DNA from: an uncultured Dorea sp.
GTDB lineage: Bacteria; Bacillota_A; Clostridia; Lachnospirales; Lachnospiraceae
Length of the DNA stretch: 19,416 nt
Assembly (NCBI GenBank): GCA_910578865.1
Contig: CAJTRM010000040.1
Coordinates: 1 to 19,416 of the forward strand
Direction of reading: 5' to 3'
Part shown: in pieces, positions 1 to 7,732 of the stretch
Layout of the letters: every line of letters begins with the position of its first letter
How positions within the stretch are numbered: position 1 is the first letter of the stretch
The notes under the pieces: model-generated
Told to the model about the DNA's origin: nothing
Databases searched by the model: none
The model's input: only the letters and a program-made list of their open reading frames with translations
Made by a program: the position numbers and the translations under genes

Positions 1-161
1 TAACAGTTCAGCCTACGCCATTCGCAAAACCGCACTTACGTGCTTTTCGTTGCTTCGCAACTCTTTTTGCTCATAATCAGGCGCTCCGCTCACAGCGAGT
101 ATAACGTGTTCATTCATGCAAGCATGATTCACACGTTATACTCGCTGTGGCTGAACTGTTA
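1..161. repeat. Inverted-repeat-bounded intergenic element with nested hairpins
   Basis: Positions 1-13 (TAACAGTTCAGCC) are a perfect inverted copy of 149-161. Inside, 91-109 pairs perfectly with 131-149 (19 bp), and its loop holds another 6-bp hairpin (114-119 with 122-127). The left part has two more small hairpins, GCAC/GTGC near 31-42 and GTTGC/GCAAC near 49-60. No coding sequence is evident. The element begins 25 bp past the nrdD stop codon, so nrdD transcripts would run into it and it may end or stabilise them. The terminal repeats and compact structure also fit a short non-coding mobile or dispersed repeat. Only one copy is visible and the left flank is outside the window, so target duplications cannot be judged. 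Confidence 0.6.
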
Positions 162-186
162 CGATTATACATTCTCCTGTACTCTT

Positions 187-2553
187 TTATTCCTCTGTAT
201 ATTTCTTTATATTTGAGGCGTTAACCAGCTTCTCTACATCCCCGTTCTCTCCGATCACCACTAATGTCGGCGCGCTCATAATACCATATTTCTTTACCAG
301 ATCCACATGCTCCTGCGCGTCCACGGCCTCGTAATCAATATGCGCCTCCTCAAGAGCTGTCTTTGCAATCACACAATTAGGACATGTCTTCGTCGTGAAA
401 AGCATTTTCTTCGGCGCTTCCGACTCCTCCTTTACCGTCTCCTGAGCGTGCTTTCCGGGAGTTACTCCATGCTTCATCTTAGAATGACTGATATGATAAA
501 CCTTCCGATCCTTAAACTCCTGTGATTTGCCGTCATTCCAGTTCTGAACCGGCCGGTAATATCCTGTGATCCTGCTGTAAACCTCTGTTGCCTCGCCGCA
601 ATCCGGGCAGGTATACTGCTCTCCTTCTATGTAACCATGGTTTTTACAGATCGAATATGTAGGTGACATCGTATAATACGGAAGCCTGTAATTCTCAGCA
701 ATCTTACGCACCAGTGAAGCAGCAGACTTCCAATTCGGAAGCTTCTCGCCCAAAAATGCATGAAATACAGTGCCCGATGTGTATAAGGTCTGCAGCCCAT
801 CCTGAATATCAAGAGCTTCAAAAATATCCTCCGTATATCCTACCGGCAGATGAGAGCTGTTCGTATAATACGGCGTACCGCTGCACTCTGCTGCTGTAAT
901 GATGTCAGGAAACTGCTCCTTATCATGCTTTGCAAACCTATAGGTCGTAGACTCTGCCGGAGTTGCTTCCAAATTATAAAGATCTCCATATTCTTCCTGA
1001 TAAGAAGACAGACGCTCTCTCATATGGTTCAATACTCTCTGGGAGAACTTTTGCGTCTCTTCAAACGTCATATCTTTCCGGATCCATTTTGCATTCAATC
1101 CCGCTTCATTCATACCGAGAAGACCAATGGTCGAAAAATGGTTGTCAAATGTCCCAAGATATCTCCTTGTATATGGATACAGCCCTTCTTCCATTAATTT
1201 AGAGATAACCCTGCGCTTCACATGCAGAGAGCGGGCCGAAATATCCATTAATTTATCCAGGCGCGAGAAAAATTCCTTTTCGCTTGCAGACTGGTATGCA
1301 ATACGCGGCATATTAATCGTAACAACACCTACAGATCCTGTACTCTCTCCGCTTCCGAAAAATCCGCCGGATTTCTTCCGCAGCTCGCGCAGGTCGAGCC
1401 TCAGGCGGCAGCACATGCTCCGGACATCACTGGGCTCCATATCACTGTTAATATAATTGGAAAAATACGGTGTCCCATATTTTGCCGTCATCTCAAACAA
1501 CAGGCGGTTATTTTCCGTATCAGACCAGTCAAAGTCACTGGTGATAGAATAAGTAGGAATCGGATACTGGAATCCGCGTCCATGGGCGTCGCCCTCAATC
1601 ATAATTTCAATAAATGCCTTATTGACCATATCCATCTCTTTTTTACAGTCACCGTATGTAAAATCCATCTCTCTGCCGCCCACGATCGCCGGGAGGTTTG
1701 CAAGATCATTCGGCACACTCCAGTCTAACGTAATATTGGAAAACGGCGCCTGCGTTCCCCATCTGGACGGAGTATTTACTCCGTAGATAAAGGACTCAAT
1801 ACACTTTTTCACCTCAGGATAATCAAGCCCGTCTGCCTTTACAAACGGAGCTAGATATGTGTCAAAGGAAGAAAACGCCTGTGCCCCGGCCCACTCATTC
1901 TGCATAATACCAAGGAAATTGACCATCTGGTTGCAGAGCACACTCAGATGCTTCGCCGGTGAAGAAGAGATCTTTCCCGGGATCCCTCCAAGCCCCTCCT
2001 GAATCAGCTGCTTCAGAGACCATCCTGCACAATAGCCGGTAAGCATAGACAGGTCATGGATATGAATATCCGCATTCCTGTGTGCCTGTCCAATCTCGTC
2101 ATCGTAAATCTCAGACAGCCAGTAGTTAGCAGTAATGGCACCGGAATTACTTAAGATCAATCCTCCTACAGAGTATGTAACCGTAGAATTCTCCTTTACG
2201 CGCCAGTCGGTAACTTTCACATAACTGTCTACAATGTCCTTATAGTTCAGCATCGTGGAATTCAGATTACGAATCTTTTCTCTCTGCTTCCTGTATAAAA
2301 TATAGCCCTTAGCCACATCTGCATATCCGGCTTTGATCAGGATATTTTCTACACTGTCCTGTATGTCCTCCACCTGGATCAGAGAATTTCTGACCTTTGA
2401 TGAAAAATCAGCGGTAACCTTTAATGCAAGAAGATCAATAATATCCTGATTATATTCTTTATCCTGGGCTTTAAAAGCCTTTTCGATTGCAATACTGATT
2501 TTTGACAGGTCAAAATCTGTAACCTGCCCGTCTCTCTTCGTTACTCGGTACAT
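187..2553 (-). CDS. nrdD: Anaerobic (class III) ribonucleoside-triphosphate reductase with fused C-terminal redoxin domain
   Basis: Reduces ribonucleoside triphosphates to deoxyribonucleotides in the cytoplasm under anoxia, using a glycyl radical. The 788 residues show an ATP-cone at about 2-92 (starting YRVTKRDGQV), the catalytic barrel, a zinc site near the C terminus (C636, H639, C649, C652) and the glycyl radical motif RITGYYRPVQNWN with Gly664. After about residue 705 comes an extra domain of about 75 residues with a CPNC dithiol (C724, C727) and a SAPTLVV strand typical of glutaredoxin/NrdH-like folds. Class III enzymes usually draw electrons from formate or from a separate redoxin; this fusion suggests a built-in reductant (inference). 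An AAGGA site lies 7 nt before the ATG. It has its own promoter with NrdR-like boxes, and its activase nrdG lies 176 bp upstream. Confidence 0.96.
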   Translation of the reverse strand: MYRVTKRDGQVTDFDLSKISIAIEKAFKAQDKEYNQDIIDLLALKVTADFSSKVRNSLIQVEDIQDSVENILIKAGYADVAKGYILYRKQREKIRNLNSTMLNYKDIVDSYVKVTDWRVKENSTVTYSVGGLILSNSGAITANYWLSEIYDDEIGQAHRNADIHIHDLSMLTGYCAGWSLKQLIQEGLGGIPGKISSSPAKHLSVLCNQMVNFLGIMQNEWAGAQAFSSFDTYLAPFVKADGLDYPEVKKCIESFIYGVNTPSRWGTQAPFSNITLDWSVPNDLANLPAIVGGREMDFTYGDCKKEMDMVNKAFIEIMIEGDAHGRGFQYPIPTYSITSDFDWSDTENNRLLFEMTAKYGTPYFSNYINSDMEPSDVRSMCCRLRLDLRELRKKSGGFFGSGESTGSVGVVTINMPRIAYQSASEKEFFSRLDKLMDISARSLHVKRRVISKLMEEGLYPYTRRYLGTFDNHFSTIGLLGMNEAGLNAKWIRKDMTFEETQKFSQRVLNHMRERLSSYQEEYGDLYNLEATPAESTTYRFAKHDKEQFPDIITAAECSGTPYYTNSSHLPVGYTEDIFEALDIQDGLQTLYTSGTVFHAFLGEKLPNWKSAASLVRKIAENYRLPYYTMSPTYSICKNHGYIEGEQYTCPDCGEATEVYSRITGYYRPVQNWNDGKSQEFKDRKVYHISHSKMKHGVTPGKHAQETVKEESEAPKKMLFTTKTCPNCVIAKTALEEAHIDYEAVDAQEHVDLVKKYGIMSAPTLVVIGENGDVEKLVNASNIKKYTEE

Positions 2554-2606
2554 GATCCATTCCTTACCCTTTCCTTGGTTCTTCTCTCGTGTTTGTCAGC
2601 TTTTAT

Positions 2607-2635
2607 ATCATATCATCTCTCGCAGTTTTGGTCAA
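2607..2635 (-). promoter_or_regulatory. nrdD promoter (sigma-A-like)
   Basis: On the minus strand, a TTGACC -35 box (2635-2630) is followed after exactly 17 bp by a TATGAT -10 box (2612-2607). Transcription would start near 2600, giving a leader of about 47 nt before the nrdD ATG. This indicates nrdD can be transcribed separately from nrdG. The paired NrdR-like boxes lie directly upstream. Confidence 0.7.
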
Positions 2636-2641
2636 TAAAAA

Positions 2642-2688
2642 TAACAATATATTGTATATTTTTATTTTTTATATACAATATATTGTTT
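2642..2688. promoter_or_regulatory. Two tandem NrdR boxes
   Basis: The 12-bp palindrome ACAATATATTGT occurs at 2644-2655 and again at 2675-2686, 31 bp apart (about three helical turns). It matches the NrdR-box pattern known upstream of ribonucleotide reductase genes (core ATATAT flanked by CA and TG). NrdR, a zinc-finger/ATP-cone repressor, binds such pairs on the same helix face. The two boxes with flanks also make a perfect 17-bp inverted repeat (2643-2659 with 2671-2687) around an AT-rich centre. They sit just upstream of the nrdD -35 box. nrdR itself is not in the window. Confidence 0.88.
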
Positions 2689-2729
2689 TATTTTCTTGTG
2701 TGCCCTTTACCTCCGCTTAGGCTTCCCTT

Positions 2730-3419
2730 TTATCCGCGGATTTCAGCCAGTACGACCGTCTTTTTTACAATTGCAAGTGCCTGTTCCATAATATCTCTGT
2801 TGTAACCATGCAGGCCGCCCCTAATCAGATCACCGGAATCCACAAACTGCTGGAGATAATAACTCTGCGCCCCCCTGATCCACTCTGCAATAGACACAAA
2901 ATCCGACCTCTGATGAAACTCACGTACGACAGTCGTCCGAAATTCGTAAGGAACCTGGTTCCTCAGCAGGAACATAACACTTCTATGAACATTCCGGATA
3001 TCATAATCCTCAATCCCTACAGTCCTGCCGTAGTTCTCCCTGGAATTCTTGATATCCATAGCTACATAATCTACAAGCCCTTCCTTCACCACTTTCTCCA
3101 GCTTATCCGGAAAACTCCCGTTTGTATCGAGCTTCACTGTGTAGCCCAGTTCTTTCACCTGCTTTAAGAAATGCTCAATCCCATTCTGTATCAGCGGTTC
3201 ACCCCCGGACACACACACGCCGTCCAGAATCCCTCGCCGTTTCTCTAAAAATGTAAAAACTTCTTTCTCCGGGATATTTTCATTGTTATAGGTGTCAATG
3301 ACCAAGGAAGCATTGTGGCAAAACGGGCATCGAAAATTGCACCCGGCAGTAAATACCGTACATGCAACCTGCCCCGGGTAATCTAAAAGGGTTAATTTCT
3401 GCAATCCTTGAATGACCAT
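2730..3419 (-). CDS. nrdG: Anaerobic ribonucleotide reductase activating protein (radical SAM)
   Basis: Radical-SAM activase that installs the glycyl radical on NrdD (Gly664 here) by cleaving S-adenosylmethionine. The 229-residue protein carries the [4Fe-4S] motif CNFRCPFC (C27, C31, C34) after the family signature LTLLDYPGQ, then a SAM-binding SGGEP motif. The ATG at 3419 is preferred over one ten codons upstream because GGAGGT lies 8 nt before it. The gene follows the TetR-family gene by 37 bp and is probably cotranscribed with it. No clear terminator separates it from nrdD, whose promoter lies in the gap. It belongs to the Firmicutes-type NrdG that begins with this LTLLDYPG signature (from memory of the family). 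Confidence 0.93.
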   Translation of the reverse strand: MVIQGLQKLTLLDYPGQVACTVFTAGCNFRCPFCHNASLVIDTYNNENIPEKEVFTFLEKRRGILDGVCVSGGEPLIQNGIEHFLKQVKELGYTVKLDTNGSFPDKLEKVVKEGLVDYVAMDIKNSRENYGRTVGIEDYDIRNVHRSVMFLLRNQVPYEFRTTVVREFHQRSDFVSIAEWIRGAQSYYLQQFVDSGDLIRGGLHGYNRDIMEQALAIVKKTVVLAEIRG

Positions 3420-3456
3420 GCTCTTCCACCTCCGGTTCATGGAATCCATACAACTC

Positions 3457-4044
3457 TTATGCCTTCCTGAAATGCTCCATCATAATCGGCATACATCTCC
3501 TGCTGTATTCTCCCAGCGGATAACTGCCCTTATTCAGACACCAGTCGTATACCAATGCCCGTTCGCACATAGAATAATACTGAATAATATCCCGAACCGG
3601 AATATCATCACGGAGCTCTCCCTTCTTCTGTCCTTGCTCCACGACCTTCGTGATCAGTTTGTAATAACTGCGGTTCTGATCCAGAAGATGTCTGTGCCCG
3701 GCAGAAACCAGCTGGGTGGAATACAGTGAGGCCAGAAGATCCATACGTATCTTTTCCTCCATCATGCTGTGTGCTTCATAATTAATATCCATCAGCTTTT
3801 CAAAACAGTCCTGCTTATCATCCATCGTACGGTCCAGTTCTTCATAAAGCTCATCCAAAATCATAGAAAGCGTATTAAGAAGCTCATCCTTCGTACTGAA
3901 GTAATAATAAAAGGATCCCTTTGACGTCTCCGACAGTTCAATAATGTCATCGACCGTAGTCCCATTGTAACCTTTTTCATAAAACAGTTTCCATGCGGCA
4001 GATACAATTCTGCTTTTTACACTTTTCTTCGTATCCTTTTCCAT
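3457..4044 (-). CDS. TetR/AcrR-family transcriptional regulator
   Basis: DNA-binding repressor-type protein of about 195 residues. The N-terminal TetR helix-turn-helix covers roughly residues 10-55, with the typical run RIVSAAWKLFYEKGYNGTTV and recognition segment TSKGSFYYYFSTKDELL. The C-terminal ligand-binding/dimerisation half is divergent, so its effector cannot be named. The ATG at 4044 is chosen because GGAG lies 6 nt upstream; an in-frame ATG at 4056 lacks a Shine-Dalgarno sequence. It has its own strong promoter about 200 bp upstream and precedes nrdG by 37 bp. It may control its own operon or neighbours such as hypED, but no operator can be assigned to it from sequence alone. Confidence 0.9.
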   Translation of the reverse strand: MEKDTKKSVKSRIVSAAWKLFYEKGYNGTTVDDIIELSETSKGSFYYYFSTKDELLNTLSMILDELYEELDRTMDDKQDCFEKLMDINYEAHSMMEEKIRMDLLASLYSTQLVSAGHRHLLDQNRSYYKLITKVVEQGQKKGELRDDIPVRDIIQYYSMCERALVYDWCLNKGSYPLGEYSRRCMPIMMEHFRKA

Positions 4045-4238
4045 TGTTCTCTCCATTCCGGGGTATCTTTTATTTTATCAATGCTCTGTCTGCCTGAAAA
4101 TCAGTCTTTCACATCTCTGTCACCGTGAAATATAATCCTCTTCCGCACCTCTGCCATAATATCTGCGCCGCCTTTATCATTCTGTACTCTGTAAGCATAC
4201 AATATATTTACACATTTTACTATACTTTTATAACATAT

Positions 4239-4267
4239 ATTATAATTCTGCCCTTTCTCCTTATCAA
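4239..4267 (-). promoter_or_regulatory. Promoter of the TetR-nrdG unit
   Basis: The minus strand has TTGATA (4267-4262), a 17-bp spacer and a perfect TATAAT (4244-4239). It lies just past the hypD terminator and about 195 bp upstream of the TetR start codon. The rest of the 308-bp gap between hypD and the TetR gene is an AT-rich leader in which I see no convincing gene. Confidence 0.72.
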
Positions 4268-4283
4268 TTAACACTTTCCGACA

Positions 4284-4324
4284 AAAAACCGACGGTCTGA
4301 CATCATTGCAGACCATCGGTTTTT
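4284..4324 (-). terminator. Rho-independent terminator after hypD
   Basis: Arms 4284-4299 and 4309-4324 form a 16-bp stem with one G-U wobble in the minus-strand RNA and a 9-nt loop. On the minus strand the stem ends in a run of six T. It starts 41 bp past the hypD stop codon. The plus-strand side also has five T, so it may work in both directions. Confidence 0.88.
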
Positions 4325-4364
4325 AACTCAGCTTAATCCCCGGATACCCTATCTGATTTTTCCA

Positions 4365-6740
4365 TTAATTAAATGACTGCTCCGTCCTCTCAATAATCTC
4401 ATCCTGAAGCGCCTTGCTTAAGTTCCGGAAATGATCGCTGTATCCTGCCACACGCACGATCAGATCCTTGTAATCATCCGGATGCTTCTGAGCCTGGATC
4501 AGAGTCTCTTTATCAATCACATTGAATTGGATGTGATGGCCGTCCATATTGAAATATGTGCGGACCAGGTTGGCCATCTGTTCAAGCCCCTCATCACCTG
4601 CCACCACGCCTGGCGTGAACTTCTGGTTCAACAGAGTTCCGCCGGTCTGCAGATGATCCATCTTGGCGCAGGACTTTACAACCGCTGTCGGCCCGTTCAC
4701 ATCTGCCCCCTTTTCGGGAGAAATTCCTTCAGATACCGGCTTGTGCGCCAGCCTTCCGTTAGGACTTGCCATCATCACATCACCAAAATACACATGGCAG
4801 GTTGTCGGAAGCATATTAATCCTGTACATTCCTCCCAGCATATTCGGGCGCCCTGTCACCTGACTTCTGTAATACTCGAACACATCTTTCATAATGTCGT
4901 CCGCATAGTCGTCGTCATTACCGTATTTCGGCGTCTTATTTCTTACAAGGTTAAGGATTCTGTCATGCCCCTCAAAATTATCATCCAGTGCCTTCATCAA
5001 CTCTTCCATGGTGAAGTTCTTCTTCTCGTATACATTATATTTAACTGCTGCCAGACAGTCTGTGATCGTCCCGATACCCACACCCTGGAGATATTTAGTG
5101 TTATACCTTGCACCTCCGCTATTATAATCCTTACCTCTGGAAATACAGTCATTCGTAATGATGGAAAGGAACGGCACCGGCATATACTCAGCAAAAATAC
5201 GCTCAATCACATTGCTGCCCTGAACCTTGATATCAATGAAATATTTCATCTGCTTCTTAAAGGCATCGTACAGCTCGTCATAAGTCTTGAAATCCGCCGC
5301 GTACCCAAGCTCCAGACCAAGCTGCTGCCCGGACATCTTGTCGTAACCGTTGTTGAGTGTAAGCTCAAAGATCTTCGGGATGTTAAAATACCCGGTCAGT
5401 ATATACGCCTCATTTCCGAATGCTCCTGTCTCAACACAGCCGCTTGTTCCGCCTTTTCTGGCATCGTCCAGGGATTTCCCTGCGTTCATAAGCTCCTGGA
5501 TGATCGCCTCTGTATTATAAAATGCAGGCTGCCCCCAGCCCTTGCGGGAAACCTCACAGGCACGCTTCAGGAACTTGTGGGGTGTCTTGCGGCTGATCTG
5601 CACATTGGAGCTTGGCTGCAAAAGCTGCATCTCATCCATACAATCAAGAATCAGGTAGCTTACATTATTCACACCATTTTCACCTGTCGGTGTAATGCCG
5701 CCCGTATTCAAGTTGGCAAAATCTGTATATGTGCTGCTCTCTTTCAGCGTAATACCTACCTTCGGCGGAGCAGGCTGGTTATTGAACTTGATCCACAGAC
5801 ATTCCAGAAGTTCCAGCGCTTTCCCGTCATCTAAGATCCCGTCCTCCACGTCCTTCTCATAGAACGGGTTCAGATGCTGATCCAGACGCCCTGGACTGTA
5901 TGCATCCCAGGGGTTCAGCTCGCTGGTAACTCCAAGATGGACAAACCAGTACATCTGGATCGCCTGCCAGTAAGTTTCCGGCTTGTGAGACGGAACAACA
6001 TCACAGTTCGCCGCAATCTGCAGAAGCTCTGCCTTTCTCGTCTCATCTTTCTCCTTCCCGGCCAGCTCTCTTGCATATACCGCATATCTCTCGCCCAGGA
6101 TCATCACTGCTTCGCAGGCAAGCTTCATTCCTTCCAGTTCACTTTTCTTATCAAGCGCCTCCGGGTCATTCATAAAATCCAGCTTAGAAAGAGCCTCTTC
6201 AATATCGGCCTTATAGTCCAAAAATCCTTTTTCATAGATCTTAAAAGAACCTACCGTATGCCCAGGCCCTCTCTGCTCCATGAATTCTGTAAAAATACCG
6301 CTCTCATAAGCCTTCTTCCATTCCGGTGTCATCTGTCTGAGGATACGGCTTCTCGTACTTCTCTTATCCCAGTACGGAATCATCACCTCTTCCTGTACCC
6401 GGTAATCATCCTCCGCAACCTTGAAGTTGATCAGCTCACGGTCATTCATCACATGCATATCCTCAATGGTATGGCAGCAAAGCTCCGGGAATGTAGGAGA
6501 CGCCTGCGGGGAATCTCCCTTCTCGCCTACGATCAGTTCACCATCCCCGATATACAGCGTTTTCGTTGAAAAATAGTCCTTTAATACCTGCCCACGAAGC
6601 TCCGGGATTGACAGAACCCCCTCATACTTCTCGTACGTTTTCGTCATACTTTTCGCGCGTTCAAGGTCAATATGAGGCTGCGTGTTTACACTCAGTCTGC
6701 GGAGTTTCCTGATCCGTTCGTTCATTCCTCTTTCTTCCAT
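4365..6740 (-). CDS. hypD: trans-4-hydroxy-L-proline dehydratase (glycyl radical enzyme)
   Basis: Removes water from trans-4-hydroxy-L-proline to give 1-pyrroline-5-carboxylate, which ProC normally reduces to proline; this lets gut Clostridia use collagen- and plant-derived hydroxyproline. The 791-residue protein has the catalytic motif GGTSGCVETGAFG (Cys435, Glu437) and the C-terminal radical motif RVAGYSDHF with Gly766. These match Cys434 and Gly765 of the characterised Clostridioides difficile HypD with a one-residue offset, and long stretches agree with that protein as I remember it, for example GGARYNT and KFNNQPAPPKVGITLKESST. This places it in HypD rather than pyruvate formate-lyase or choline/glycerol lyases. 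GGAGG lies 8 nt before the ATG. It starts 4 bp after hypE ends, so the two are coupled. proC is not in the window. Confidence 0.95.
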   Translation of the reverse strand: MEERGMNERIRKLRRLSVNTQPHIDLERAKSMTKTYEKYEGVLSIPELRGQVLKDYFSTKTLYIGDGELIVGEKGDSPQASPTFPELCCHTIEDMHVMNDRELINFKVAEDDYRVQEEVMIPYWDKRSTRSRILRQMTPEWKKAYESGIFTEFMEQRGPGHTVGSFKIYEKGFLDYKADIEEALSKLDFMNDPEALDKKSELEGMKLACEAVMILGERYAVYARELAGKEKDETRKAELLQIAANCDVVPSHKPETYWQAIQMYWFVHLGVTSELNPWDAYSPGRLDQHLNPFYEKDVEDGILDDGKALELLECLWIKFNNQPAPPKVGITLKESSTYTDFANLNTGGITPTGENGVNNVSYLILDCMDEMQLLQPSSNVQISRKTPHKFLKRACEVSRKGWGQPAFYNTEAIIQELMNAGKSLDDARKGGTSGCVETGAFGNEAYILTGYFNIPKIFELTLNNGYDKMSGQQLGLELGYAADFKTYDELYDAFKKQMKYFIDIKVQGSNVIERIFAEYMPVPFLSIITNDCISRGKDYNSGGARYNTKYLQGVGIGTITDCLAAVKYNVYEKKNFTMEELMKALDDNFEGHDRILNLVRNKTPKYGNDDDYADDIMKDVFEYYRSQVTGRPNMLGGMYRINMLPTTCHVYFGDVMMASPNGRLAHKPVSEGISPEKGADVNGPTAVVKSCAKMDHLQTGGTLLNQKFTPGVVAGDEGLEQMANLVRTYFNMDGHHIQFNVIDKETLIQAQKHPDDYKDLIVRVAGYSDHFRNLSKALQDEIIERTEQSFN

Positions 6741-6744
6741 CTCT

Positions 6745-7653
6745 TTAACCTCCTATTTTTACATTATGGAATCCTGCTTCCTTAAATAACTGTGTAAAAT
6801 GCTCCATTTCCTCCCCGGCAGGGGCATGAAGGCCGTTGCCTTCGTAAATCTTCCCGATTTTTTCATATTTTGCGGAACCGGTTTTATGATATGGCAGAAG
6901 ATTTACATTGGCCACATGGATATTCTGGCCCTTGAGCCAGTCGATTACAGCCTCCATGGCCGTATCCGTCCCGTTCACTTCTTTGATCACCGGAATACGG
7001 ATGTAAATCTTTGCCCCTGCCTCGCTCAATTTCTTCAGATTGCAGAGAATCCGTTCATTACCTGCTCCCATATATTTTTTATGTATCTCATTATCTATGG
7101 TCTTAATATCATACAGAAATGTGTCTGTATACGGCAGAAGCCTCTCAAAATTCTCATACGGAGCATAGCCGCATGTGTCGATCGTAACCGTAATACCGTG
7201 CCTCCGAAGCTTCTTACACAGTTCCTCCACATAATCCATATCCGAAGTCATAACCTCTCCCCCGGACAATGTCACCCCGCCGCCGGATTCCTCATAGAAC
7301 ATCTCGTCCTTACGAAGCTCCTTTACAAGCTCATCTACCGTATATTCCTTTCCGATGATCTCACGCAGGTTCCGGTTGCAATAATCCGTACATGTACCGC
7401 AGGCATTACAGAGTGCAGGGTCTGTCACCACCTTGCCGCCCTCCTCATGGATTGCCTTATGGGGACAGGCCGTCTCACAGCTTCCACATCCTATGCATTT
7501 CTCACGGTCATAAGACGGCTGCTTCTGATAGCTCTGGGTCTCCGGATTGTGACACCATACACACTTCAGCGGACATCCCTTGAAGAACACCGTTGTGCGG
7601 ATACCGTCCCCGTCATGAATAGAGTATTTCTGTATACTTGTGATCAGACTCAT
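6745..7653 (-). CDS. hypE: HypD-activating enzyme (radical SAM glycyl radical activase)
   Basis: Generates the glycyl radical on HypD from S-adenosylmethionine. The 302 residues show the radical-SAM motif CPLKCVWC (C27, C31, C34) and an inserted ferredoxin-like domain with two [4Fe-4S] cysteine sets (C53, C56, C59, C63 and C82, C85, C88, C92), the pattern of activases for non-ribonucleotide-reductase glycyl radical enzymes. A LSGGEV motif follows. The ATG at 7653 has AGAGG 7 nt upstream; an ATG five codons earlier has none. It is the first gene of the hypED operon, transcribed from a promoter overlapping the upstream terminator. The specific partner is inferred from the adjacent hypD. Confidence 0.93.
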   Translation of the reverse strand: MSLITSIQKYSIHDGDGIRTTVFFKGCPLKCVWCHNPETQSYQKQPSYDREKCIGCGSCETACPHKAIHEEGGKVVTDPALCNACGTCTDYCNRNLREIIGKEYTVDELVKELRKDEMFYEESGGGVTLSGGEVMTSDMDYVEELCKKLRRHGITVTIDTCGYAPYENFERLLPYTDTFLYDIKTIDNEIHKKYMGAGNERILCNLKKLSEAGAKIYIRIPVIKEVNGTDTAMEAVIDWLKGQNIHVANVNLLPYHKTGSAKYEKIGKIYEGNGLHAPAGEEMEHFTQLFKEAGFHNVKIGG

Positions 7654-7675
7654 AACAATACCTCTCATTCACACA

Positions 7676-7705
7676 TTTAGACTGTAGTTCATACTTTAGT
7701 CTAAA
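7676..7705. promoter_or_regulatory. Operator-like palindrome at the hypE promoter
   Basis: TTTAGACT (7676-7683) and AGTCTAAA (7698-7705) are perfect inverted arms 14 bp apart, with an inner AGT/ACT match as well. The right arm overlaps the predicted -10 box and the left arm covers the early transcribed region, a typical place for a repressor to block transcription. The protein binding it is unknown; the nearby TetR-family regulator is one candidate. Confidence 0.6.
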
Positions 7706-7732
7706 CATAACAAAACATAAAGGGTTTGTCAA
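7704..7732 (-). promoter_or_regulatory. hypE promoter, -35 inside the upstream terminator stem
   Basis: The minus strand shows a perfect TTGACA (7732-7727), a 17-bp spacer and TATGTT (7709-7704). The -35 box and most of the spacer are part of the left arm of the terminator at 7712-7757. Transcription would start near 7697, about 44 nt before the hypE start codon. Confidence 0.68.

Noticed and set aside
2687..2729. Possible terminator between nrdG and nrdD
   Set aside because: Only a weak three-base-pair CCT/AGG stem is visible, with no convincing T-run after it.
4101..4316. 71-codon minus-strand reading frame between the hypD terminator and the TetR gene
   Set aside because: Its start lies inside the terminator hairpin, upstream of the predicted promoter, and it has no recognisable domain. 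A shorter internal start (MAEVRKRIIFHGDRD) has only a weak ribosome site, so it is treated as leader sequence.
4431..5834. 467-codon plus-strand open frame
   Set aside because: It lies entirely opposite hypD, has no ribosome site or family resemblance, and is explained by the codon bias of the hypD gene.
6799..7680. 293-codon plus-strand open frame
   Set aside because: It is the antisense shadow of hypE; its translation shows no domain, while the opposite strand has clear radical-SAM motifs.
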